A stretch of 64,000 nt of DNA from Branchiostoma floridae (lineage: Eukaryota; Chordata; Leptocardii; Amphioxiformes; Branchiostomatidae). Where the stretch lies: contig NC_049981.1 in assembly GCF_000003815.2 (NCBI RefSeq), positions 25,479,875 through 25,543,874 of the forward strand, in the 5' to 3' direction. How positions within the stretch are numbered: position 1 is the first letter of the stretch; every line of letters begins with the position of its first letter. The notes under the pieces are model-generated. The model made no database searches. It was not told the DNA's origin and saw nothing but the letters and a program-made list of their open reading frames with translations. This document shows positions 25,701 through 38,300 of this stretch, in pieces. Made by a program: the position numbers and the translations under genes.

Positions 25701-28700
25701 ACAAAAGGCAATCATCTGTTTTACAGAAAACAAAAGAGCGGATCAACGAGTCAGCAGAGTACATGCAGCAGTTTAAGGACAAGACGAGGAAGGCTCTCCT
25801 TCATGAGTAAGTCCTGCTTCCTTCATGTCATTTCTGAACAGTCATGCAGACTTCTCTTTGTCAGAGCAGTTCTGTGTTCATTGTAACAAGAGAGTAATTC
25901 CAATACTAGTGTTGGCTAATGATATGTAAACACTCTTTGACAATCTTTTAAAAAGAGTAGCAATTGTTGCAAAAATCTGGCATAAAGCACAGAGAATAAG
26001 CTAATTTGATAACCAGTATCAGCCAGTGCAAGGAGACAACCATTGAGGGACAAAAGATAGATTATTACATATGTAATGCAAGAAAAAAGAAGCAACTGGA
26101 TGTACTTCATACTATGTTCTCTTAATTAAAATTCAGACATTTCACATAGCATGGACCATATTTAATCAGAGACAGATGTAGCCTGTATATAAAATGTCTG
26201 ACAGCTCTTCGAAGAATTTGTTTAGTTGCTTGATTTATTTTGTATTGCTTAATGAATGTCTAACCTTCATTCATGTCTGTGTTTCAGGAGTGAGGCAGAG
26301 CGACAGTATAAAGCAAAGCAGGCGGCTATGGAGCTCTGTCGGACAGAACTGGACCGGATGAACTTAGAGTTCACACAAAAAATGCAACAGAAAGAGGTAA
26401 GAGGTAGACGAGTAAGATGACAAATGCAACACATCTATTTCCTTTGACCTTCTTATACATTGACCCTTTGAGATAAAATGATACATGCAGAAAGTTGAAA
26501 AACCTTGCTGTGTTTGTTGTACTAGGAAGAACAATTCAAGCTGAAAAAGGAGCTGGCCGACCTTGCCATCAAACTGAACATGGATGCACAGAAGAAACGG
26601 CAGATGCAGTTTGAGCAGGGCAGGTAAGTGTTCCAAACTCCTGCATAATTCATAATATCTGTGCCATAAAAACTGCTAACATTTTGAACAGAGTTCCTGT
26701 CTCGCATTATGTATTTTTAAGAGAGAACCAATGCAACAGTGCAAAAGGGTCTAAGGTAAGGTAAGAGAGCACAAGTTAAATCCGATTTGATGAAATATTT
26801 CTTGTCGCAGGATTGGGAGTGAGACGACGAGGAAGAGGATTCTGGCCAACAGGGAGGCAGACACCACACTGGAGACCAGTCTTGGGTAAGCAAAGTCACT
26901 TTTGGGGCACTGGAAAGGTTGCAAGCAGTAATATAAGGGAAGGGGGTGAAATCTGCTTTCCATACAAGTATATATAAATGTTGTAACATCGCTACATCGA
27001 TATTGTTATGTAATGCTAAAGGTTGATGACTTTAGAAATGGAATTTACTTTCTGTATTGATTTTCTGTATGTACCTTCAAGACCCTCTGCCAAACAGCCA
27101 TGTTATCTAAACCAGCAGCCACTTATCTTTAGTCCTCAGGGAGTATTTCTTGTATTAACTGTTTCTCCCTGTCATGTTGTATACAGGAAAGCAGAAGGCG
27201 GCACTCGTAGGTTTGAGACTGGGAAGAGGCTGCTGAGTGCAGAGCTGAACACCACACGGTCACATCTACAAGAGAGGGCACGGGACGGTAAGGTTTACTT
27301 TAATTTTGTAACGTTACTATCAGCTTAGCAGCTAGGGACAGTGGTTATCAAAGTTGTTTTTTTATACATGTTACACAACAAGAAAGCCTATGTTTTGATT
27401 TCAATGACCATCTATCACCTTCCTCATGGCAATACAAGAATTGCATTCCTCACACTACAACAGTGACATCCAGCAATTTGAAAGCAGAACCAGCGTTGCC
27501 CTGATAATGAGGATGGTTAGTTACCAAAATGTTAGCCAGGAGTACATACATGTACTTGGTAGTACTTTGCAACCACCATATGCTTGTTTGGACAGTGAAA
27601 ACAACCTTGTTAAAGTTGACATGATGACCTATTTCTTGTTTGTTTTGTCCTGTTTGCAATCAACCTTAAGGGATGAATTCACAATACATGTTTCATTAGT
27701 ATGACAATAACCAACCACATTTTAAAATCTAACACACTTCAGAGGCGCGACGTCTTCGGGACTCGCTGAACCTCCTGGACAAGAACGCAGACGTCCAGAG
27801 GAAACTGCAGGAGGAGGCCCAGCAGGCAGACCTGGACCTGCGCAGCAAGCAGATCGACCAGAAGCTGCAGGTGAGAAGACTTCATAATGCAACAGGAGTT
27901 AGAGCCTCTAGACCAAGAGGCCAGGAGTTTGAATCTCGACATGTTAAATGTGAAAATGGAAGTTAAGCTATGGTTCACTTTTCACTGTGCTTGTTGACAA
28001 GGGTCAGGTTTTGATACATACACAAATTTAAGTACCAACTGGTGGTTAGAGAGCCTACCTCTGGATCAGCTGTTGTCACACACCTGACATACACACTTAG
28101 TCAGTTAGTCTACTATCAATCTGAACTGGTCATGACTGTACATCACATATAACCAACGTGGCCTTTTGTGTAATATACCAGATTCACAGAATGCCTTGTT
28201 ATGTCTTTAGACTTAACTATTCATTTTTAAACATTTAACATATTGTTTTTGGGGTGTTTGTCTGCCCGTACTTAAGCGATTTGCAATATACACAATGCAG
28301 CTTGGCCACATATCCTGAGTATATAAGTCTGAAAGGTATGGGTAAGGGGGTGAAGTCTGCCATCTCTGATTACCTCGTTGTTCAGGAAGGGTTTACAATG
28401 ACTGACTCTGCTATACATCCCTCTCTTTAGGCACACAACCTGAGGAAGCAGCAGCGCCTGAACGCTCTGGTGCGGACCAAAGCTACCGAGAGGCACGAGA
28501 AGCTGAACGAGTGGGAGGAGCGCTACCTGATGCGAGTAGACGACGACAGGAGGAGGAAACACGAGGACAAGATGAAGCATTTCAAGGTAAAGTTAACAAC
28601 AAAATTTCAAACCCACAGATTACAGAAAAAGAAGCTTTTTTGTCTTCATCTGCTTAAAAAAAAACTGTGTTAACATATCAGTAGCCAACACTAGAACATC

Positions 28701-29706
28701 GTATTTGAATGAGTCTCTTGTTACAATGATGTCAATATCTGTCTTTTTCACGTGTCTTTACCAGATTTATGTTTCCCATGTCCTAGCAAACATCATTCCA
28801 GCAAATTATTGCAAGCATTGTTTAAAACTCTCGTATGAGGTTGCCCCTACTGTACTTGGGGGTATCAAGTTCCACTCTATGATTATGAGTTCCAAGGAAA
28901 AAAAGGAATTTGAGGAAACTTTCCTGGATGTAATATTCTTGTTCCTACATCTCCTCCACAGAGAGTCGTCGGAAAGTCTCAGCAACAGGAACACAGCATG
29001 TACGAAAAGGTGCGCCAGTCCGAGTACTCCCGGACCAAGCAGGAACAGGCCGTCAAGAAGATGCACGAGCAGCTCCAACGGTTACGCAAGAAAAACAGCA
29101 GCGCCATTCGAGAACAGATGGCAGATAGTCTGCAGAAGGAAAAGGAGATGGAGTACAAGCTTCAGCGTGAAAAGGCGCAACTTATGAAGGTTAGTGCCGG
29201 CTTTCAGTCAAAGCTGTATCAGAGAGCAACTCTGAACAAGGATCAACTGGCCAATTTTTGGTGGTCCCTTAAATCATTTTTTCTGTTGACTGAAGCATTT
29301 ATTCTATTGAACAAAGCATGACCTATTCAATTTTCAATGTTCATATTTCTATAATGCTGTTATGGTTTTAAACTGTTGTTTCTAATCTATCTCTACACAG
29401 ACCACTGTAGAGCGGGAGACCATGTATGAAAATATAGTGAAACTTCGCGAGAGGCTACGCGAGGACAAACACATCATGGGGGAGGAAGAGAGGGTAGGTG
29501 GCATGTTTGTTTGTTTGTTTGCATTCTGTTTGTATTGCTTAATCAATATACCATCTTATTCAGCCACTAATACAGTTGTGTAGGAGTGTTTAACTCGGAT
29601 GCTGTTGTTCCTCTCTTGATGACAGGAGCACATGAGACTACAGAGGATCGGAATGAGGACTGACGGTTATCTCGACCAGGGACACACTCTGACATCATTT
29701 GGATAA
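22760..29706 (+). CDS. long coiled-coil protein, possibly ciliary
   Basis: Fourteen coding exons join in one frame: 22760-23007, 24123-24321, 24632-24740, 25124-25221, 25727-25806, 26288-26396, 26526-26623, 26811-26885, 27187-27287, 27743-27870, 28431-28586, 28962-29189, 29401-29493 and 29626-29706. Every junction is GT..AG and phases agree, giving 600 residues. The first 80 residues are globular or flexible (PFEHTNLLHSRYDVIARPGS). From about residue 130 to 570 the protein is almost continuous Lys/Glu/Gln/Arg-rich helix typical of coiled coil (KQAERELKRVEGDVLKKQRH). It ends RTDGYLDQGHTLTSFG. I do not recognise the family. The composition resembles axonemal or basal-body coiled-coil proteins, and an RFX X-box lies upstream. 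The start is uncertain: ATG at 22760, an upstream exon, or Met at 22856 (MVLPFEH). Confidence 0.85.
23792..23822. repeat. (TCTG)n microsatellite
   Basis: Short run of TCTG units in intron 1 of the coiled-coil gene. Confidence 0.8.
24490..24590 (+). repeat. dispersed repeat related to 50700-51180
   Basis: TAGTGGCCTAAGGGCTGTAG followed by AAATAGAGATGGACACCGCC matches the sequence at 50753-51168 that is interrupted there by a hAT-like element. It lies just before exon 3 of the coiled-coil gene. Confidence 0.5.
25248..25420. repeat. MITE-like repeat containing TTTAAGTTCGCGG units
   Basis: Begins TACTGTAAATGCATTTAAG and contains TTTAAGTTCGCGGTAG and TTTAAGTTCGCATAAA, with a TTTCGCGGTAGCAG segment between. 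This string is, to my memory, a widespread short element in marine invertebrate genomes. Terminal repeats are not clean here. Confidence 0.4.
27890..27945 (+). repeat. tRNA-like SINE remnant
   Basis: GAGTTAGAGCCTCTAGACC followed by GAGTTTGAATCTCG resembles a tRNA-derived A box and B box (cf. GGTTCGAATCC) with normal spacing. It sits 20 bp inside the intron after exon 10 of the coiled-coil gene. It is not a functional tRNA, because no acceptor stem closes. Confidence 0.35.
28340..28386 (+). repeat. dispersed repeat with core GGTGAAGTCTGC
   Basis: GGGTAAGGGGGTGAAGTCTG then CCATCTCTGATTACCTCG. It is closest to the minus-strand copies at 47758-47801 and 48295-48322. Located about 45 bp before exon 11 of the coiled-coil gene. 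Confidence 0.6.
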
Positions 29707-30164
29707 AAAGCCACCAAACGGCACAAGTATCCTACCAAGGATCTCTCCATCATTTAAATTTTGCTGCTTGCGACAGAAACATGTTTCAACCATTCTGTCT
29801 CCTTTGGAGAACAAGTGGAAATTTTGTGCTGGAGAGATTCCTGCATCCAACACTGCACTGAATGCTGCTTTCTCAAGAGCAGGGTACATCGTTACATTTT
29901 TACACATTGTCAAGATTATTGTGATTTTTGAATACTGATAATTGTTTTTTGTACAATTGAACCAGTGATTTAAGGTACTAGTAAACCTGAGCAGGAATTA
30001 TTTGTATAAAGAGTTGTATGATTACTTTTTGTGACATGTTTGAGTCTTTTCAACAGACAAGGGATATCCAGTAGCCTACTTAGCAGGCTCTATGACTGCA
30101 TCAGAATTTTTTTGGCTTGTAACATTTTAAAGAGTTTTTCTTTTCTGATGGCATGCATTTGCAG

Positions 30165-30263
30165 TTCCAATTGAACTATATGAAGGAGGCCAACAATTAC
30201 AACAAGGAACTGGGTACTATTAGAACCGATATGCCATCAGGAAAAAGCCCCCCAAAAGCCTGA
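30165..30263 (+). CDS. possible alternative last exon of the coiled-coil gene
   Basis: After a strong acceptor (GCATTTGCAG ending at 30164), an open frame of 32 codons ends in TGA. It begins FQLNYMKEANNYNKELGTIR and ends SGKSPPKA. Exon 13 ends in phase 0 (29493), so splicing 29493 to 30165 would replace the tail EHMRLQRIGMRTDGYLDQGH... with this helical, Lys-rich tail. Exon 14 has its own in-frame stop and no obvious donor before it, so the two would be mutually exclusive ends. It could also be a decayed exon. Confidence 0.45.
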   Translation, partial: FQLNYMKEANNYNKELGTIRTDMPSGKSPPKA

Positions 30264-31022
30264 CACATAGGGCCTGCCAAGAAGGCTTGTTTACAGAGTA
30301 TACATACTTGCACAGCTGCTATGGTTTTCTGGATGTGTTACACACCTCAGTCTTTTATTACTATTTTTCAAAGAAACTGATGTATAAAGATATATATATC
30401 TGAATTAAAATTGAGATTGACTAATTTGATACTGTAATGCGTTGGCAAACGCCTAAAAGCAATAATGATTGCCATGCCATTGAATGCAAACAAGGTAGAT
30501 TTTGTACATGGAAGTAAACCTTTCCAAGGTTATGGCCATACCAGCACTACTTTATTTGTAAATCTGCCACAAATGGGTTTCATTGTGCTACCTGTCCATT
30601 TTCTTACTAGGTGAACAACTATTCTGATGGACAGCCAGGACCAGTCTGTTAACATTAGGTAATGTGACATTGAACAAACTGTCTGTAATTGTAATGGCTG
30701 CTGTGTAGTCTTGTTTACATGTGTGTTATGTGTGAGCACTGGGAACAAACATTGCTGTTGTTGAATGATTGAAAAATTCTCCAAAAATATGTAAAAATGC
30801 AGAATTGTGGAAATGGGATGACTGAATACAATTGATAGCTTTGCTAGCGATATACCTTGATTGTATCAAATAAAACGAACTAGATCTACTGACACTTTCT
30901 ATACAACACATGACATGTAGAATACTAGACAAGTATAATGTGTGCATGTGTGAGTGAATCCAGCATGAATTCTTCTACGCACCTTACAACGTTGAATTCT
31001 GGTTGCCTCGACAAAAATCACA

Positions 31023-31028
31023 CAATAA
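31023..31028 (+). promoter_or_regulatory. AATAAA poly(A) signal, coiled-coil gene
   Basis: AATAAA followed by a GT-rich stretch (AAGTGTCTGGATTTGT) at 31046-31061. Another AATAAA-like site is at 30870 (AAATAAAAC). Either would serve both alternative last exons. Confidence 0.45.
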
Positions 31029-31061
31029 ACTTTATTCTATTATAAGTGTCTGGATTTGTTT

Positions 31062-32398
31062 CCTCTTGCTGACTAGTAAAGGTGGTTTAAGCTGTTCTAC
31101 AGCAGCCAAGTGTTAAGATCACTTTTCTTCTTCTTCTTAAAAATTCTACGGTAAAGTGAAGCATGATGCTTCTGTTTTAAGCCGATAACACCAGGTCACC
31201 CCTACTCTTCTGGATTAGTGAGTTGGATTCTTTTAAATGCAGGGGTTTAATGCCAGAAGCTCCCTCATATACAGGGCTGCCGGCTTTATGTCACCATCCA
31301 AAATGACGAATGCAATCCCTCACAACACCTCCAAGCTGCAGTCAACCTTGGGATCAAATCACCACCCATGAATTCGTGGAATTTGATCCATAAAGCAAAT
31401 TAGTTGGGATCACAAACCACTTACAGCAAGAAGACATGCATTCATTTGTTACTAATAGCTGACACTGAGTCTTTCAAATGTTACATAAATGTTGGATGAA
31501 TGACAACATGAGAAATGTTTATATATATGACTTTTTAATGGCTTTATCAGACATTTGGTTAAACTTACCATGTACCATTTTGACTAAAATCAAAAACACA
31601 GATTTTGTTTTTTTCAATGATGCTGTGTTGTAACTCTAATAAGATAATGGAACATTGGTCCCAACGTAAGGATCATAAATATTGTTTCATACTTTTCTTT
31701 CACATTTATTTTCAGGCAGCATTAAGTCTATTACACAATTTAAAACTTGTCTTTCTACCTTTGATTGGGATCTACCGGTATTTGCATTGAGCAAGCTGTA
31801 ATGTTATATTTTTTACTTTGTTGTTTTCTCACTTCAAAGGTGGTGGTACGGAGGACCATATTATCATTCAGATAACATGGCCTTATAGCCATTCTGTAAT
31901 AAATCATTTTCCCCCATACATACTTTGTTAGTCTGTGTGTGTAGCACAACTTTGTAAGTCTGGGTAACACTCCCTGTCCAGGATTCTACAGAACCCCCAC
32001 CCTCCCCCGGAGAAAAGTTTCTGGCCATTCAAATCTGAGCCTGGAGACAGATTATTTTAAAAAAATGTGAGACAAATAATAATAGGAGCACAGGGTTCCT
32101 TGTCATCATGGAAACTAGTCCGATTGGATTTCAGGATTTTCTGTCACTATGGAAACTGGTTGCAGCATTCTCCAACACCATGGTTACTAAGTCTCACATC
32201 ATCCATGCATATACTGGTACTAAAATGTATGTAACAAACAACAGGATTATGATGTGCCTAATTCTCCTGACTTTATAATAGAAATGTTAACCATTAACTG
32301 ATAAGTTTATATGTGTTTAGGGGCCTGTCCAGTGGGAGGGGTGTTAGGTATATAATAGTGGGATTTAGTCAGGCTACATACTATGAGGGCTGTGTTCC
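31062..32398. other. space between two convergent genes
   Basis: The convergent 3' ends of the coiled-coil gene and FARSA meet here. On the minus strand AATAAA occurs at about 31710-31705, a candidate end for FARSA. At 32110-32190 three X-box-like strings occur in a row (GTCATCATGGAAAC, GTCACTATGGAAAC, CACCATGGTTACT), each imperfect. No gene was seen. Confidence 0.45.
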
Positions 32399-35300
32399 TC
32401 AGGAGGTCAACTGGCAAATGGGGTTGTCATAAACCATTTGTAGGTTGATCTTGTGCCCAACTAACTCCCGGATGTTATCAATGCCGTACTTGATCATAGT
32501 GGGTCTGAGGGAGAGACAAATAACACAACAGGTTAGAAGGAAATATGAATAGTTGTTTTGCATATTGCTACAGTGCAGTTTTTTTGCATTCTGCCAGAGG
32601 ATGCTTATGAAGGGGTGAAGTCTTACCCTGAGTGCCATCCTCCGCAGTGACCGCTGGATCAATACTTTTGCTCGCTAACCACCATGCATATAGTAAGCAA
32701 AAGAATTGAGCTAGTGGTAACTATGGAGGATGGTACTCAGGGTAGTGAAGTCTGCCACCAATGATTGACTTGTTCTGGTAGCATTGGAAGGGTTGACATT
32801 AAAATCTGTTGACATTTATTCAACTTTGAAGCATAATCCTTTAGATATAGCATAATTCTTTTTCTGTAGCTGAAAGTGTAATACAGCTCTGTTGCAGCTC
32901 GCATATTTATCGGGTCTTCCTACACTTCTCGGTCATAAACCACATTAACACAGTCCTGTCTGATTTTACATAGTTGAGCAACTCAAGACCAACCCTCTTG
33001 TCTGAAAAACACCCCTGAATCACCAACCATTTTCCCTCAGTCCCATGATTGGTTGTTGAGACCAGGTTTGACTGTACAAGCTTAGTAACCTGACGTACCT
33101 CTCCAGAGACAACCCCCAGGCGATAACAGAGATGTCCTCAGGTAACCCCATGGGCAGCAGCATCTCAGGTCGGAACACTCCGGAGTTGCCGATCTCCACC
33201 CACTTCTGCAGACCTGTAACATGTGGTCATACACAACATATCATTAAAATGTCAGGGCTAACCCTAACCCTAATCCTAACCATAACCCTTACCCTAACCC
33301 CTACCCTTACCCTTACCCTAACCCCAACCTTTACCCACTTCTGCAGACCTGTTAAGACCTGTGGTCATAGACATTATGTCATTAAATGTCAGCTGAGGGC
33401 CAAACCTATCTTTAACCCTAACCCTAACCCTAACCCTAACCCTAACCCTAACCCTAACCCTAACCCTAACCCTAACCCTAACCTTTTCCCACTGACCCAA
33501 TCATTAAGAAACATAGCGAACACTGGTCTATGGTGACCATTTCCTCAGAGAGTGGCAACTACAGAAACACTTGGTTGAACGGGAGAAAACTGTACAATCA
33601 TAACTAGTAAGAGAAGAATAAATGGCTGTCATGATAAGACAATGGTGGAATAACTGACCTTCATGATAGCTGAACACCTCCATGCTGGGTTCTGTGTAGG
33701 GATTGTAGGCAGGCTTGAAACGCAGCTTCTCAATTCCTGTAGAAGAAATGACACAGTGGATTCACATGATGCTGTATCTTCAAAATATTTTGCAAAGGAC
33801 AATCAGTGAACAAGTAAAGAGCGCAAATCCACATGATATTGGCGTTTCATGCTGAAAAGCAGTTAACTTATATCTGTTGACAAATCAGATGTGGGTCCAG
33901 TGTGATGACTCTACTGTACTATCATTTGTCGGTACAAATAAGTTAGAATATCTGGATTTGCGGGAGCTCCAGATTCTTGTCATTTCTTCTTCGGCCTTCC
34001 CCGAGGTACCGAGACTTCACACTCTGTTGTTGTTGACAGTTCCTGTTGACAGATGCTGCTGATCGGGATCTCTCACAACAGAATGACTGATTCTACCAGA
34101 TCTAACATATATATATATGATTCATACATAATGAGCTAATGAATTAAAACAATATGCACATCTACAGCTTTGGCCCCATGTTGCAGGACTAATTTATCTT
34201 TATACCACAGACTTAAAATCCTTTTTGAGCATTTACACACTATACTGTAAATACGTTCATGGGGATTAAGGACTTAATCAACCAACACAATATTACACTT
34301 TCTTTAAGGACCTACCTAATTTCTTAAAGAAGGCATGTAGCACTCCCATCAGGTCGCCCAAGGTGAGGTTGTAATCTGCCACGACCCCCTCGATCTGGTT
34401 AAACTCTGCCAGGTGGGTGGCGTCCAGGGTCTCGTTACGGAACACGCGATCGATGGAGAACAGTTTCACAGGTTTGAACCCGTCCTGTACAGGAGAACAA
34501 CATATGTAACCAGACGTTTTGCTGCAGTACCATGGAAAGCTAGTACAAGGCCCATAATCGACACCTGTTCCGCCATACCCTCCATTTGTCATTGTATATA
34601 TGGAGAATCCTAATAAATAAATAGATAAATCGAACTTGCCTTTTGTTTTGCCGACACACACACACGCATAATAAATGTCATACAGATCCATCCACAACTT
34701 CTCGAGTTATGATGTCCACAAGTATAAACAGGATGGCTTAACAAACTGTGAAGTACACGGGTTAAAAGTAGGTATGGACTGGGATGTTGAGGTTACCTTC
34801 TGTTGCTGGGCGAGCTGGTAGAGCATACGAGCGCTGACGGCCGTCGTGTGCGTCCGCAGGACATTTTTCTGTGCCTCCTCACGTTTCCACTCGTATTGGT
34901 ACCTTTAACAGATCGAAACACATCCAAACAAGATTCAACACCTGCAAGTTCTGCTTCATACCAATGAAAGCTGCCAGGAGGGTCACAAATGCCTGTCTTG
35001 GGGCTTGAAAAGCCTACGCACTCATACCAAACTTTGCCACATTATCCTGCATACAACACACCTTTGTCTGCATACAACCAGGCAGAACCAGTTGGCAGAC
35101 CTCAACCCCTCTCTCCTTTTATGGTCTTACATGTTTCTCTCATGAGAACTAATCCACAAATGTCCCAGTTTTAGAGTTCCAACTTGAACTTTTCCTAAAG
35201 AAATTTAAACTTATATACTTACCCTTGAGATCCAAATCCTCCTTTTGAGTGAACTGTCTTCACCTTTTCCATGTACTCTTCTGGGAATCCCTGAGCATAC

Positions 35301-38300
35301 ATGGGGTCTACAACAGACAGAAACACATACATGACTTCTAAGTTTTCAGATTTGTATGCTTCATTTCTAGTATTTTTCCTCAACATTACAAGGCTAACAT
35401 AATAATTACAATGTAACAGATCCTGATGGATTCTAAAGTGTTCACAATATTACGTAAACATCTACCTTTGATGAAGAAGGTATCATGTTCATCTCTAGCT
35501 GGATGTTGCTGTGGTACAAATAGAGTATCAAAGTTCCAGAATGAACTCTCGATGTAGTTATTGGTCTTCATTTCTGTAAATCTGGAGTACAAGAAAAAAC
35601 AGAGATAATCGTCAAAACTTGCAATAGCCTGGTGTCAGTACTCCACAATCCAAATCTGAGCAAAACAAACGAACTACTCATTCTTTGAAGTCTTCCGAGA
35701 ACTAATTGTCACTAAGTACAGGCACACAGTAAGGATATCCTTAAAACAACCTTTGATGTAACATACATGTAACTAACATTAAATATTTCATAGCAGGGTT
35801 TTATCTCCATGTCAACGTAGTTTGCAGCAACGTAGTTTGTCTGTGTGCGTGTGTTTGTGTTTGTCTATGTGTGTGCATGTGCGTACTCATTGACTGATTT
35901 GTTATGTGCATCATCATACTGTACATACTGTTGTTTGAATAAAGATCATTATAAAAAAGAAACATGTCAGGGCAGAGATATTGCATTACTGACACTCTGA
36001 TCAAAATCTCTATTCGTAAATCACCGATTGTACTAGAAAGATTGCTGATTGTACTAGCAGGATTGCTGACTGTACTAGAAGCATCGCCAAAAATTGTACT
36101 GGCAGAGACCTTGATACTAGTAGTGATCTCTGTTGACAGACTATGATTGCTATCTCAACCGGTAGAATCACCAAATCTGTCAGATCACAGTCTCTACCCA
36201 GACACCTACTCACCCCATTTCTAGGAAGATCTGTCGGAACTGTGCCCGGACTTTCAGCAGGGGGTGGAGATGGCCGCTGGTCGGAGGCACGCCCAGCGCG
36301 TCAAAGTTGTACGGCTTGAACTTCTTCTCCTTCCACAGACCACTGAAAAAAGGTAGAGTGGAAAATCAATCTCAATCCAGTTTAGCTTACTGAGGAGATA
36401 AACTGCTATTGTTGTTGACAGATTCAACAGACCATTTGTATGCCATTTACAGGTTCTTTCTCCTAGTTCTTTTTGACAAGTACACAAGTGGACCACGGCT
36501 CTACCACTGCCATACAAACCACAACCACAGGATGTCACTTAGCTACTATCTACTGGGATGGAAATACTGGGTGTAAGTGCACTTTTGTGCATCCAATGTT
36601 GGAGCTGTGCATCTGATTTTTGACTGGATGCACCACTCAACATTTTTTTAAATATTAAAATACATAGATATTTGAGTAAGGTTGCAAATATAATAGCACC
36701 ATATTTATATACTAGTAGTAGTGTACAATATGTTCTTGACATTTACCAGGTAAGCATCAGAAAAAGCTGAAGAAAGGCACCAAGGATATGAAATATCTAT
36801 CAGCTTTCTGTCCATCTGTCTATATGTAATACAGCAGCTCTCTCCTACCTATTAATCATCTCTGGTGTAAGGTCGGTGTCCAACTTGGTAACTGATGTGC
36901 TGAAACCACTGCCCTTCTTCAGAACAAAACTGTTCATGGTTCTAAAGACAGAGAAAACACCACATCAAAGAACAATCAAGGGGTTTTGAAATTCTCAAGT
37001 TCCAGTCTTTTAAAAAGCACTCTTCTATGAAAAGACAGAACAGCTCATTGTGTCTTGGAGGGAGAAAATAAGTGGGGAACCTTATCTATAACTTTTATCA
37101 CAAGACTTACACTTCTTGGATGAGTTTGCGTTTCTTCATCTCTTGCTTGACCTTGTTGTCGACACCTTCCCCTTGGTTGGCTGCTATGTCTTGAACAGTT
37201 TTCTGCACATCGTCTTCAATAGCACTAACCTGGAAACAGGAACATACTCTATTTCTTTAGGCCACACTGGTTTATAATATCTTGAAGGAAATGAATGGAT
37301 CAGACCAGTGAAATAAGGCCAGAAGTTGGCAGAACAATCTAATTTGTTCGTTCTGTGATTTTGAAAAAAAAAATGGCACTAAATTAATAGAAAAATCAAC
37401 ATGAAAATCCAGTCTGAAGAAGTCCGTAACTTGGTGTACACACTTTCAAGGATTGAGTCAGATGCAGGTTTTAACTCTTGTCATTTTGTCTTTTTACAAA
37501 GATTTCATATATATCTAATAACGTCAGAGAACTGGCACATTAAACTGGTGTAACTTGAAAATAAAAAGAGAACTGAAACTATAGGTGACAAAATACGAGC
37601 ATTTTGGGGCGGATTCTTGTATTTCTATTCAAGTCTTAATATTACCTACCGCTTGTTTAAGCACAGGTCCGTTTGCTCCTGTCTTGTCCATCTGGATCCA
37701 TTTCTTCTTCATGGCATTACTGAAGCCGACCTTGGCGTTGGGAATGCTCTCCTGAAAGCAGTTATTGGACAAAACAATAACGGTTATATTGATGATATAG
37801 TTCTTTGTTACACTTTACCAGAAGGACTCTACCTGCCAACATTTTGATAGTCTTTTTGCTACCTTGCTCAGAACAATAATGACAACACATGTCACCTAAT
37901 GTAAGTTAAAAAGATGTGATACAAACAGTAAGTTACATGTAATACAAATGATTCATTCCTTGACAGAGTTAAGATGTGAAAATTTATGTAATGTTAAGCC
38001 AATATTCCATTGAAAGTTTAGAATCTACTTCATATTACTAGGGATGACTTTTACCAACACAGAAGATGAACCCTCAATGTCCTGATCTCCCATGCCTTCT
38101 GGGAGAATAGTGTGCTGCAAACAACATCATTCCCATGACAACATAGTCACAAATGTGTTGTCATGGTAATAATGTTGTTTGCTGGAGCATACCCCCGGAT
38201 CCCACTACTAGTAGGATTGTCTCGTCGTAGGTAAGCAATAATTTGCTACCGTCTCTTTTCACAATTTAGCGTAAAGCTTTGCAAGCTTTTCTGAATTTAG

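Noticed and set aside
27890-27945. Functional tRNA gene
   Set aside because: Only A- and B-box-like strings are seen; the acceptor and anticodon stems do not pair.
32110-32190. Three X-box-like strings as an RFX-regulated promoter
   Set aside because: Each deviates from consensus and they lie between two convergent gene ends, away from any start.
33258-33484. CRISPR-like array
   Set aside because: Six-base telomere units without spacers, in an animal genome.
33132-33536. Asn-Pro repeat protein frame
   Set aside because: It is translated telomeric CCCTAA repeat inside a FARSA intron.
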